This document shows, in pieces, positions 48,601 through 54,972 of a stretch of DNA of 64,000 nucleotides (within the stretch, counting starts at the first letter, position 1; each line of letters begins with the position of its first letter). The DNA lies in assembly GCA_029204225.1 (NCBI GenBank), contig CM055112.1, positions 25,867,922-25,931,921 on the forward strand. Reading direction: 5' to 3'. A program made the translations under genes and the position numbers. The DNA is from Diphasiastrum complanatum. Lineage: Eukaryota > Streptophyta > Lycopodiopsida > Lycopodiales > Lycopodiaceae. The notes beneath the pieces are model-generated. The model was not told where the DNA came from, did no database searches, and was given only the letters and a program-made list of their open reading frames with translations.

Positions 48601-50765
48601 TCTGCTCACTCGCAGTGCCCATGTGCCATTGCAACAGTCCCCTGCATCATGTACTGTACCCTCTTTTTTTACACCCAGAACCCCCTCTTTTTACTTTTTT
48701 TTGTCCTTTTTTGGTAGTTAATATGCAAAAAAAAATTACTAAAAATATATTAAAAAATAAAAAAAATATTAAAAATGGTACCGCCCTGGTACCGCGGATC
48801 CCAGGGCGGTACCGTACCGGCGGTACCACTGATATGGTACCGGCGGTACCATACCAGCGGTACCAGAGGGTACTATGATATATATATTTATATATATACA
48901 TACCATAGGTCCCGCGGTACCATATGGGTCGGCGGTACCAAAAAAAAAAAAAATTTGCAAAAATAACACGGGAATTGTTTTTTTTTTTTAATATTATGGT
49001 ACCGCGGATCCCAGGGCGGTACTGTACCGGCGGTACCACTGTTATGGTACCGGCGGTACCACTCTTATGGTACCGGCGGTACCATACTAGCGGTACCACG
49101 TGGTACTATGATACATACATATATATCACTACCACAACAAAAGAATGGGTAATGAAGGGCGACAAAGGGAAGTGGCAATGGGAGAAATCCATGTAATTAT
49201 GCTAAATGGCACTTCAAGCATGCTAAATAAAGTCATGCATGTCCCTGGGTTGTAAAAGGATCTATTTTCAATAAAGGGTTGATTGTGAAGTTGGGGCCAA
49301 TGAGGAACATATCAATTGGAAGTGGAAAATACTTTGATACATTCATAGATGACTTCTCCAAGAAGGTACTTACCTACATAATCAAAAACATTGGAAGCAT
49401 AAGAAAAGTTCAAGCTATTCAAACGTCTTGTTGAGAAGCATATTGGAAAGAGTATTCTAATGCTAAGGACACATAATTGTGGCAGCTATGTCTCAAGGAA
49501 ATTTGTGTGTTATTGTATAGAACAAAGACTGCAAGGCAACTCACAACCCCATACTCACCGTAACAAAATGGCGTTGCAGAATGGAAGAACTAGACCACTA
49601 TGGGCTTGGTGCTAAGCACGATAGATTGTGTTAGGAATAGCAAGACCACGTCGAAGGCAAAGCTAGTCTAATCCACCCAGCCAATGCACTCTCTTGTGAA
49701 TTTGCATGGACACCATAGGTGGTAGTTGCTGCTGACACCCATCGGCATGCTGCATGCATGGATAACTGTTGCATGTGTGGGGTCCCAGTCCGTCACAGTT
49801 GCTTAGCAGGTGCATTTAATCCACTTGTCAGAATTCTAATACTCCATTGCCCACAGTGTTCCCCAAGCATATGTAGGAAAGATATGCAGCTTCAGTGCCG
49901 TAGCCTCAACATTATTGCGATATTTTGTTTACTAGGTATCCCGTAGATAGCCCAAGTCACGATACTTCCTAATGACTGTTATATAAGTAGGAGCTGACCA
50001 TAGTGGAGCATTTTTTATTTCAAGAAATTGACAGGCTCTTTGAAAAACTTACAGGGCTTGCAAAGTAAGATTAAAGGCTCACGTTCGACGTTGCGGGATG
50101 CCAGGCTCACAAAATGCAAGAGTCATGTTACTAGAAAATATATTGACACAATCATGCACCGTTGCCTCAAAATATGGATAAAACTATCATTAAATCCACA
50201 AATGTTACCTATTAATTCATATGAGGACAAGGCAAAGCAGTGTTGTCGCTCGAAAATGGCTATATTCCGATCATGAGTTCTAAGTGCTTTCCAAAATCTA
50301 AAGACTCCTTGTTGCAATAGAAGCCAGTTTGAACTGAACACAACTTAAGACACGTCCAGGCATGCCAGGCCACGTCCAGACATGCCATGCCATGTAAAGA
50401 AGAATATAAAGAGATCGGTACGTAGTCAGTACTAATCATTTAGAAAATTTTCAGAAAAACAGAAATTAATTCCATCTCTGCCATTTCGCACAAAACTTCT
50501 TGTTTGGTGTAAAATGAATATGAAACAGCAAGAAAAATGTTCGACAAAAAACATGTGAAATTGCAGAGAAAGAAGCACAGATTGCTTGCTAACCAGAGAC
50601 TTCATAGCTCCCTGAACTTATGCATCTACCGTCTATCTAAATTGCAACTGCGAAAGTCATCGATTCATTTTCCATCACCAAAACACAACCAACTCTGCAA
50701 ATATAAACCAGAAAACCTGAAGCAAAACTGCTCGAATTACCAGTAGCAGAATTGGAATCAGCCAT
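21104..50765 (-). CDS. DUF2358/NTF2-like conserved plant protein, eight exons over 29.7 kb
   Basis: Coding exons on the minus strand: 50741-50765, 31711-31852, 31456-31539, 31204-31243, 29774-29842, 29413-29487, 21485-21519, 21104-21251. All introns are GT-AG and every junction keeps frame, giving 618 nt and 205 residues. Landmarks: [15 protein letters not shown] (43-57), [18 protein letters not shown] (67-84), [13 protein letters not shown] (85-97), [13 protein letters not shown] (121-133), [13 protein letters not shown] (146-158) and a basic [18 protein letters not shown] end (182-199). This order matches plant DUF2358-type proteins of unknown role, recognised from memory of the family. Intron sizes in order: 18888, 171, 212, 1361, 286, 7893 and 233 bases. 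Introns 1 and 6 carry most of the local transposons. Exon 1 rests on phase and promoter context and is the least certain. Confidence 0.75.
21926..23858 (+). pseudogene. Gypsy-1 protease, reverse transcriptase and RNase H
   Basis: 21926-22139 ends a protease region ([12 protein letters not shown], the FDVILGMDWL-like motif). 22261-22860 holds RT fingers and palm: [50 protein letters not shown] and IDLKSGYH followed by a stop. In a new frame 22915-23035 reads [13 protein letters not shown] and the catalytic box FIDDILVF. Then come multiple shifts. 23487-23858 is a clean RNase H ([39 protein letters not shown]). At least four frame breaks show it is dead. Confidence 0.85.
23940..25257 (+). pseudogene. 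Gypsy-1 integrase with C-terminal chromodomain
   Basis: The HHCC zinc finger is complete ([13 protein letters not shown], then C..C in [12 protein letters not shown]). The catalytic core follows with SMDFIVGLQ (Asp) and VSDRDPKF (Asp). The expected Q before TERVNQ, the catalytic Glu motif, is a TAG stop at 24506-24508, after which the frame stays open from 24529 to 25257. That part carries the integrase C-terminal [14 protein letters not shown] block, the [11 protein letters not shown] motif and a chromodomain-like [17 protein letters not shown] single nonsense change thus splits an otherwise open 3' pol. Confidence 0.85.
25800..27420 (-). pseudogene. Gypsy-2 pol fragments
   Basis: Minus-strand Gypsy debris in intron 6. 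From high coordinates: a gag-like segment near 27308-27415 similar to the Gypsy-3 gag near 38740; RT with [13 protein letters not shown] (near 27140-27180) and YLDDILI near 27080; 26363-26929 clean, with the RT thumb ([14 protein letters not shown]) and RNase H ([32 protein letters not shown]); then integrase zinc-finger pieces [14 protein letters not shown] near 26010 and [15 protein letters not shown] near 25900. No LTRs were identified. Confidence 0.8.
27660..28480 (-). pseudogene. LINE (non-LTR retrotransposon) reverse transcriptase remnant
   Basis: 27935-28165 reads [20 protein letters not shown] and [19 protein letters not shown], the LINE RT motif with the first catalytic Asp (DVKNAFD). 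Downstream on the same strand, near 27800-27850, [19 protein letters not shown] matches the G..QG.PLSP.LF motif of LINE RTs. Upstream, 28172-28392 has a [19 protein letters not shown] segment like the N-terminal finger region. The usual YADD box is not readable intact. The endonuclease and 3' tail were not found. Confidence 0.75.
28481..29412. other. Intron 6 sequence near exon 6, no element identified
   Basis: May include the decayed 5' part of the LINE on the minus strand. Open frames at 28865-29095 (plus) and 29115-29318 (minus) have no recognisable domain. Confidence 0.4.
29413..29842 (-). CDS. Exons 5-6 of the DUF2358-like gene
   Basis: Exon 5 (29774-29842, 23 codons) encodes [16 protein letters not shown] and a short Thr/Ser/Gly loop. 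Exon 6 (29413-29487, 25 codons) encodes [13 protein letters not shown] and DMKSLIRLQ. Both are whole numbers of codons, so the exons are phase 0 on both sides. Confidence 0.8.
31204..31852 (-). CDS. Exons 2-4 of the DUF2358-like gene
   Basis: Exon 2 (31711-31852) encodes an acidic, Asn/Asp/Glu-rich N-terminal region ending in the helix [14 protein letters not shown]. Exon 3 (31456-31539) encodes the [11 protein letters not shown] strand typical of this family. Exon 4 (31204-31243) encodes [13 protein letters not shown]. Donors are GTAAGT, GTAGTT and GTAAGG. The leucine and glycine codons at the 2/3 and 3/4 junctions are split 2+1. Confidence 0.8.
31853..34310. other. Intron 1 proximal part with a direct repeat
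   Basis: No coding feature supported. A roughly 110-bp sequence is duplicated at about 33423-33530 and 33591-33697 (shared CCCTAACACTCTTA and CCACCATCAATCTAGATTCA), offset by about 168 bases. Open frames near 32784-33189 have no recognisable motif. Confidence 0.5.
34313..34900. repeat. Microsatellite and telomere-motif cluster
   Basis: Contains (CT)n at about 34318-34380, (GT)n at about 34740-34769, and four TTTAGGG units in two pairs (34833-34846 and 34861-34874), followed by (GA)n ending at the hAT-1 start codon. TTTAGGG is the plant telomere unit. Confidence 0.75.
34900..35285 (+). pseudogene. hAT-1 transposase N-terminal exon with BED-type zinc finger
   Basis: An ATG directly after the GA repeat opens [18 protein letters not shown], then the CPFC pair of a BED-like finger and a [10 protein letters not shown] segment. 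By comparison with hAT-2 (IWDEV...CRYC...[16 protein letters not shown]), the frame must shift by one near 35036 to reach the homologous [19 protein letters not shown] low-complexity Ala/Pro/Thr region follows, encoded by a CCNCCN-type repeat. The coding region then meets Gypsy-3 sequence. The DUF659 catalytic core is missing from this copy. Confidence 0.65.
35789..36235 (-). pseudogene. Gypsy-3 integrase C-terminus and chromodomain
   Basis: Read in two frames: [40 protein letters not shown] and [11 protein letters not shown] (integrase C-terminal block), then a break, then [16 protein letters not shown] and a chromodomain-like [18 protein letters not shown]. It abuts RNase H linker sequence at about 36235, so roughly the zinc-finger and catalytic-core coding has been removed by an internal deletion. 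Confidence 0.75.
36058..37661 (-). pseudogene. Gypsy-3 reverse transcriptase and RNase H
   Basis: 36798-37661 encodes most of RT in one frame: [77 protein letters not shown] and the intact catalytic FLDDVLIYS box, ending in SFPGCTGF after a small frame change. Between the KKD and CVDYKKLNK motifs there is an in-frame insertion of roughly 15 residues (near [16 protein letters not shown]) not expected in Gypsy RTs. 36058-36765 adds RNase H ([41 protein letters not shown]). Few stops suggest a younger element than Gypsy-1 or Gypsy-2. Confidence 0.85.
37681..39171 (-). pseudogene. Gypsy-3 gag, zinc knuckle and protease
   Basis: 38914-39171 is the Gag start (Met at 39171; coiled-coil-like [20 protein letters not shown]). 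A degenerate stretch leads to 37994-38734, the retrotrans_gag middle ([40 protein letters not shown]) and a CCHC knuckle ([17 protein letters not shown]). The same frame enters protease with [14 protein letters not shown], where DSG is replaced by DDG. After a shift near 38000, 37681-38000 has the VDVILGKEW motif of Gypsy proteases. Confidence 0.8.
39201..39898. other. Junction region between Gypsy-3 and hAT-1, with (TA)n
   Basis: Contains no supported gene. A (TA)n microsatellite lies at about 39625-39671. The last 40 bases read like the end of an intron (ACATGGTATGTTCCACAG) leading into the next hAT-1 exon at 39899. Confidence 0.5.
39899..41418 (+). pseudogene. hAT-1 transposase C-terminal exons with AT-hook-like tail
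   Basis: Exon-like segments 39899-40105, about 40217-40349, 40438-40600 and 40726-41418 line up with hAT-2. The first has [20 protein letters not shown] and ILHPLFQ. The second has [15 protein letters not shown] and [11 protein letters not shown], part of the hAT dimerisation region. The third, after a frame slip near 40463, has [20 protein letters not shown]. The last is open for 231 codons, is acidic at first ([18 protein letters not shown]), then carries Arg-Gly-Pro motifs ([25 protein letters not shown]) like AT hooks. DUF659 is absent, so this copy is dead, but the tail remains open. Confidence 0.7.
41419..42640. other. 3' flank of hAT-1: GA repeat and inverted telomere motifs
   Basis: No gene supported. 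A (GA)n microsatellite lies at about 41531-41585. CCCTAAA-type motifs occur at about 41739-41751 and as a tandem pair at 42161-42174, inverted relative to the TTTAGGG units upstream of hAT-1. A GC-rich stretch with GGACGCGGACGC occupies about 42528-42600, then (TA)n up to 42644. Confidence 0.55.
42641..42735 (+). repeat. hAT-2 left terminus with GGTACC palindromes
   Basis: Begins TATCATAGGTCCCGCGGTAC and holds six GGTACC hexamers, mostly inside GGTACCGCGG. The 17-mer at 42646-42662 recurs exactly at 48904-48920. Such subterminal repeats are where hAT transposases usually bind. Confidence 0.7.
43017..47336 (+). CDS. hAT-2 transposase (BED finger, DUF659, hAT dimerisation, AT-hook tail)
   Basis: Exons 43017-44890, 45005-45350, 45444-45605 and 45708-47336 have GT-AG introns that keep frame. 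Residues 9-60 form a BED-type finger ([21 protein letters not shown]). A Pro/Ser-rich linker follows. DUF659 lies in the second half of exon 1, with [17 protein letters not shown] and CAAHGIDLL holding the DDE-type aspartates and CxxH. Exons 2-3 carry [20 protein letters not shown] and [15 protein letters not shown], the C-terminal region with the catalytic-Glu position. Exon 4 adds a long tail of acidic and Pro-rich repeats with AT-hook-like RKRPGRPKG and GRRGRPRRA. One in-frame TAG at 46449-46451 splits the tail; the frame otherwise stays open to 47336, about 1336 codons, far longer than typical hATs. It cuts and pastes hAT elements. Confidence 0.75.
47862..48227 (-). CDS. Small charged helical protein, convergent accessory gene of hAT-2
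   Basis: From ATG 48227 ([16 protein letters not shown]) to TGA 47862 it encodes 121 residues. The N-terminal half is a Glu/Arg-rich helix ([16 protein letters not shown]), the middle is Pro-rich ([14 protein letters not shown]), and the C-terminal half is another Arg/Ala/Glu helix ([16 protein letters not shown]) with an acidic end. No known domain is recognised. A TATA-like ATAAATAGG on the minus strand at 48399-48407 sits about 175 bases upstream. It lies between the transposase stop and the right terminus, in opposite orientation. The plus-strand open frames across it are low-complexity shadows. Possible roles (DNA-binding partner, regulator) are inference only. Confidence 0.5.
   Translation of the reverse strand: MAERIPPKPEGEARRKLEEDIRRHNERHRKQEADIREMLRQTRLRNPEPEPPAPAVDPVPAVELDLDEQIGMNFTRRQLIMVRERAARRRANQEAARANREAEQERQNNAPDEGEESVEDQ
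48399..48407 (-). promoter_or_regulatory. TATA-box candidate for the hAT-2 accessory gene
   Basis: ATAAATAGG on the minus strand in GC-rich surroundings, where a chance TATA is less expected. It is about 175 bases upstream of the ATG at 48227. Confidence 0.4.
48777..48885 (+). repeat. hAT-2 right terminus with GGTACC palindromes
   Basis: Seven GGTACC hexamers and spacers such as GCGGATCCCAGGGC, ending GGGTACTATGATA (48868-48880), the inverted counterpart of the left TATCATAG end. Confidence 0.65.
48898..49118 (+). mobile_element. Short non-autonomous hAT-2 derivative (MITE-like)
   Basis: It starts with the same left-end 17-mer as hAT-2 (48904-48920). It then has about 75 bp of unrelated A/T-rich sequence and ends with a second copy of the hAT-2 right terminus (48997-49113, sharing GCGGATCCCAGGGCGGTAC and ending GGTACTATGATA). 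It is about 0.2 kb and abuts the full element's right end. A tandem end duplication created by abortive transposition is an alternative. Confidence 0.6.
49150..49640 (+). pseudogene. Copia protease/integrase fragment (Copia-4)
   Basis: Strongly decayed plus-strand reading: [20 protein letters not shown] (end of the protease and pre-integrase area), [16 protein letters not shown], then [15 protein letters not shown], matching the Copia integrase LRTDNGGEY motif with its Asp changed, and [10 protein letters not shown] for the NGVAERKNRT motif. Every piece needs a frame change. It lies between the hAT-2 derivative and exon 1 of the host gene. Confidence 0.6.
49641..50740. other. Start of intron 1, no element identified
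   Basis: No gene or repeat end supported. The minus strand at 50740 begins with the GTAATT donor of exon 1. Confidence 0.5.
50741..50765 (-). CDS. Exon 1 coding part of the DUF2358-like gene
   Basis: Reads MADSNSAT plus one base of a glycine codon, then a GTAATT donor at 50740. The single leftover base joins exactly with GC at the exon 2 acceptor (31852) to keep the frame. Upstream lie TATA-like and G-box motifs. An alternative first exon inside intron 1 cannot be excluded. Confidence 0.6.
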
Positions 50766-50839
50766 TGAGAGCGACGAGATGCGATGGCGAGAAACAGAAG
50801 GAAGGATCGTAGCTTCGAGGGCAGCAGCTATGGCGATGC

Positions 50840-50970
50840 CGTGTATATGGGAGAACCTCGATGGGGTTTAAATGGCACAAGATATTTCACGCCGGACCAC
50901 CTGGATTTATGACACGTGGCATAACTGCCAGTTGGACTCTTTGCGAGGGCTTACTCATAAAAACGTGGCA
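50840..50970 (-). promoter_or_regulatory. Promoter region of the DUF2358-like gene with ABRE/G-box motifs
   Basis: Upstream of the exon 1 ATG (50765) are a TATA-like CATATAC at about 50843-50849, a TTTAAA at 50867-50872, a G-box CACGTG in an ACACGTGGC context at 50913-50918, and a second ACGTGGC at 50963-50969. ACGTGGC is the ABRE core bound by plant bZIP factors in abscisic-acid responses. Two copies within 60 bases at this distance fit a regulated promoter; that reading is inference. Confidence 0.45.
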
Positions 50971-52063
50971 GCATCTGAGCGTTTAAGACAATATCCTACG
51001 GTGGTAAAGTTTAATAGTTATCCCTGATCTTATTAATAAAAAATAATGAAAAACCCATGACCATACCATAAGATTAAAGTATATAAAACAATACAGCATA
51101 AGGTGAACAAAGTAACAAACCAGCCAAGTGGACAAAAGCATAAAGAAAAATCTAGTATTTAGGGTGATCTAGAATACTGAAGTTTGGTTGTTGCGTGGCC
51201 TTTCGCTTGTCACCCATTTTTTTAAATTTTGGCAAATGAGTTGACCCACTTACATTTCACATTTGGTTGACAAGTTTAAATGAAGGGTTACAATTGGAAA
51301 AGTTAAAACTGAAATGCATTTGGAATATTGGCAGTGAAGGGTTAAAAAAAACTTTAATATGTAGGCCAGTATGTTAAGGGCACCTCAACATGCCAAGTGA
51401 CATTGGCTAGTCCAAAAAATGGATTTGACTTGCCCCTATGAGAGAGAGAGAGAGAGAGAGAGTCCCTGCCATGTCATCTGCCACATAGTGGCAAATGAGT
51501 GTTAAGTGACAGGGTAGGAGTCCCATTTTTTAACCTAGACCAATAGGAGAGCTCTATTTTAAATTTTGGACTTACCATGCATGTAATGTGAAATGGACCT
51601 TAGAAATCTAACAAGGAATAGTGGCAAGCCACAATGGCCCTTAATAAAAGCTAGTGTATAGGCCACTGCAAAGTTGTTTTGCTTTATTTGGTTTTCAGGA
51701 ATGAGTTTTAGTCATGGTGCATATAAATAATGTAACATTGAATGGCTGATCCATGTTGAGATTGAAGATATTCCATGGAATATCTTCAATTGTAAGAATT
51801 TGTCCAAAAATAGTCTAGTTTATTGTTGCATTTGTTGTGATTGTTTGTTTGAGGCTATGTTGATTCATAAGAGTTGTGAGATGGCTCGTAACATTGTCTA
51901 AAAAGAACATCGCAATGTTTCTCCTAAAATGTTTGTTGGTGGTGTGTTTGTATTTCAAGTATGCTCATCTTCTATATTGTGTGATGTATTCATTTAGTGT
52001 TTGGTTGTTATCGTCATATACGGGTGTCCCTAGAAAATGGTCATTTTGAATTGCATGGAATTC
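50971..52063. other. Upstream intergenic region of the DUF2358-like gene
   Basis: AT-rich, with a (GA)n tract at about 51441-51461. No gene supported. Confidence 0.5.
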
Positions 52064-52276
52064 TTAAAGATCACAAAATTGTGGTTTCAAGTTACTTGCA
52101 AGCACAATAAGGTCATCTACCAAAATAGCAAATTCGTGTTTTTGTATTGATATTGTATTTACATATTGAATGAAAAGGTGAGCATCATAGGGATTTGGGG
52201 TTGCCATTTTGCATGTGTTCATATACATTCCATTTGAGTGTGGTGAGGTGAGGTATAAGTTTTGAATATCTTGCAC
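52064..52276 (-). pseudogene. Copia reverse transcriptase fragment
   Basis: The reading DAHLFIQYVNTISIQKHEF then AILVDDLIVLASN matches the Copia RT palm around the YVDD box (S..LYI......ILVLYVDDLI). The residues just before DD are deleted, so the box itself is damaged. It stands alone, opposite in strand to the LTR at 52541. Confidence 0.55.
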
Positions 52277-52540
52277 TTTTATGTAGATCTACATCTAATC
52301 GTAACTTAACATTTTGCAAAATATGTACATATATAGTACACTAGATAGGGTTGCGTATGTTAGGTCATTTAATCTAATATGTTGACCAATGTGTGGATTG
52401 AGGATTTGGTTTATCGTTGATAGAGTCTGCACCTTGCTAGCAACAGTCACCAATTTTCATATTAGACTTAGAGTTTGACTTTTCAAAGTTATATTAGTCT
52501 AAAAGCATTTGAATAAACATTTTTTGAAAGTGGGGGAAAG

Positions 52541-53028
52541 TGTAGTACACAAGTTTTAGAGATTCAAGTTTGAATGTGGAGACATTCGAATCTAGTCCAC
52601 ATTAATGCTAGGGTTTTTGTTATGGAGAGAAACCAAACTCATTAATGAATCATGGATCTGCTATATATATTTGTACACTCGTGGGAAGAGACATATTCTC
52701 TCTATCTTATCTCACGTCATGCTTATACATGAGTTCTCTTGGGTTCATCTATCCATTGGTGCACTATATTTGTGATATCTTGCAATCTTGTATGTAGAAT
52801 GCTTATTTTATGGTATTTTCGGATCCACACGTGTGAAATACAATAGCTTACTATTTTTGTACGAGCAAAAACTTCATCATATCATTTGTTTGATGTTTGA
52901 TCAAGTTCTTATTGAGTTTGCATCTCTTTCATAGAGTAGATGTTGATTTTTCTACATAGGCAACATTGATAAAGTTGATCTATTTCTAACCAAAGATCAA
53001 GTTATGGATTTGGATCTTAATCTTCACA
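52541..53028 (+). repeat. Single LTR with PPT before and PBS after
   Basis: Starts TGTAGTACACAAG right after the polypurine GAAAGTGGGGGAAAG (52526-52540) and ends TCTTCACA. It is followed directly by a perfect tRNA-iMet primer site TGGTATCAGAGC (53029-53040). A TATA box CTATATATAT lies at 52661-52670. About 488 bp. Element sequence is expected on both sides, but no coding region was recognised in either. Confidence 0.7.
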
Positions 53029-53040
53029 TGGTATCAGAGC

Positions 53041-54960
53041 TTGTGTTGCAGGTTTTGAAAGGATCAGGCACATCTATCAAGGATTTGGAGAAGATATCAA
53101 TGCTAGAGCATGCTAGATTGACTTCTACCCAAAAATCGAGTTTCTGTAATATGTAGATTGGATCTTTTGTAGATCAAAACTCATTTTAGGTCAATGAACT
53201 TGAGAAATTCCGATTTCACACCATACTTCTAGAAATAGCCGATTTTGGATGCATTAGGAAGGTCTCACTTGAGGCTACAAGACTCTATATCAAGTTATTG
53301 GCAATTGCATGTAGAATTTGAAATAATCATTTTTTTGTGATTTTGTCAAAACTTTAATTTTGTTTGGATCTCTATTTTGTGAGGTTACTAAACTTCATTA
53401 GAGTGTGTTTCAATCTTAGGAAGTGGCAAGAGTCATTAGATTGAGGATAGATCATAAGTTGATCAAGATTTCTACATTCTATGTGTTGATTTGCTAGATA
53501 TATGCTGAGAAGTCGTTTGGCGGTTTCTCAACAAAAGGAAGCCAAAACGGATTCACATTCATCCTCTCTTGTTTTTCTACATTTTTAATTTGTTTAAGCA
53601 TTCAGTAAAAATGAGCCAGTCTTTGACTTGGCACCTTTGCAAAGAAGATGAGTCAAAGGATCAACAATATATTACAGAAGGTTGATGTGTGGAAGAAATT
53701 GGACAATATGATTAAAATCTTGAGAAAAAAATACATTTACAAATGCAGATAAGCTTGTGTGAAGTTTGTCGATGTTGTTTCAAAAGCAAGGGGCCCATAT
53801 CACATCACGCATTACATGGTCAGTTGCTTTAACTAACCTTAATGTTTATATCGTTACTTATTGCAATTTTTAGTTTCTAAAGTTATCTCTCTCTATTTTA
53901 CAACACATACTCAAACATCACACAACATTTTTTGCGAACACTTACGGGAGCCTGAGTATTTGGTCATCACAAAGAATGGAAAAACCATATTGGCAGCATT
54001 CCATCCTCACATTACAACAAGTTTAGAAAAGCTTTCAAATTCATAGAGCAAGAGAGAAGCTCATCATAGGCATAGGCAAAAAAAACATTGTTTATATTGA
54101 CAATATAAATTGACAATACAAAGTTTTCATTCATTGTCATCCGATATGGTATCTTCTCCAATTGTTGTATTATCATGGAGAAACTCTCTGTTGAATATGC
54201 ATCTAGGAGATGTGCATTATTTTTTTTTCCACTTAGCTCTATATATGTTGCATACCATCAATGATAAGAGCTCCTTAAAGGAACGTTTTCTGAAGAAAAT
54301 CCTAAAAATATTCAGGACATAACTTCTTTTAACAAAATTGATCTTATTAGCCTTAGCAAACCTATGGGCCTCCTAAATAATAAGATAGTGGCTTCACATC
54401 CATTATAAGTGTCTCTCCAACTAGATTGAATTGAGAATGAGCAACACATATCTCATTCTTCTTAAAATGTCTTCCCAAAACATCTGCATTCCCCAAATTC
54501 ATCATTGCCAAAACTTTTCACATTCTTTGCTTTCGCCACACTCTCCTCAGATCCCAAAACTTGATCTCAAAGGTTCTACTCTCCCAAGAGCCTACATTCC
54601 CAAAAGCAGCTTTTTGAACTTTGCAGCATCTTGAGTAGTGAGAGAGTATAGAACTTAGATCAAGATCCGAATCCACCATCCCCACTTCACTTTTTTGTTC
54701 TCTATCAATTTTATATTCCCTTATGTACATTATTCATTGATTGATTGTATTTTTTTGAAGAAACCTAAAGTTTTCTACATGTCAAAGCTTTTGTATTTTT
54801 TGGACTGTTGCATTTTTTAACCAAGTTTTGCACAGATCGCATTCTTCACACTTTCCTGAAGAAATCGACACCAAGTTAAAAATTATGACTTGCTGGAAAG
54901 ACGTCTTGATAGAAACAAGACTGATAATCCACAGTAGAAATGCAGATAACTGAAATGCTT
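53041..54960. other. Leader-like sequence between two opposed primer sites
   Basis: Bounded by a plus-strand primer site ending at 53040 and a minus-strand one starting at 54961. It should hold the 5' internal parts of two retrotransposons facing each other, but no gag could be recognised. The open frame 53861-54046 (LREPEYLVITKNGKTILAAF) is unidentified. Confidence 0.4.
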
Positions 54961-54972
54961 GCTCTGATACCA
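54961..54972 (-). other. tRNA-iMet primer binding site
   Basis: The minus strand reads TGGTATCAGAGC, a perfect match to the plant retrotransposon primer site, directly after an LTR end ...CGACA. Confidence 0.75.

Larger units (their letters stand above)
42641..48885 (+). mobile_element. Autonomous-type hAT transposon (hAT-2) in intron 1
   Basis: About 6.2 kb. Both ends carry TATCATAG-type sequence in inverted orientation followed by dense GGTACC palindromes: left 42641-42735 (six GGTACC in about 75 bp), right 48777-48880 (seven). Between them lie a spliced BED/DUF659 transposase on the plus strand (43017-47336) and a small convergent gene on the minus strand (47862-48227). Exact ends and an 8-bp target duplication could not be settled because (TA)n tracts flank the element. 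Its position in intron 1 of the DUF2358-like gene is opposite in transcription to that gene. Confidence 0.7.
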
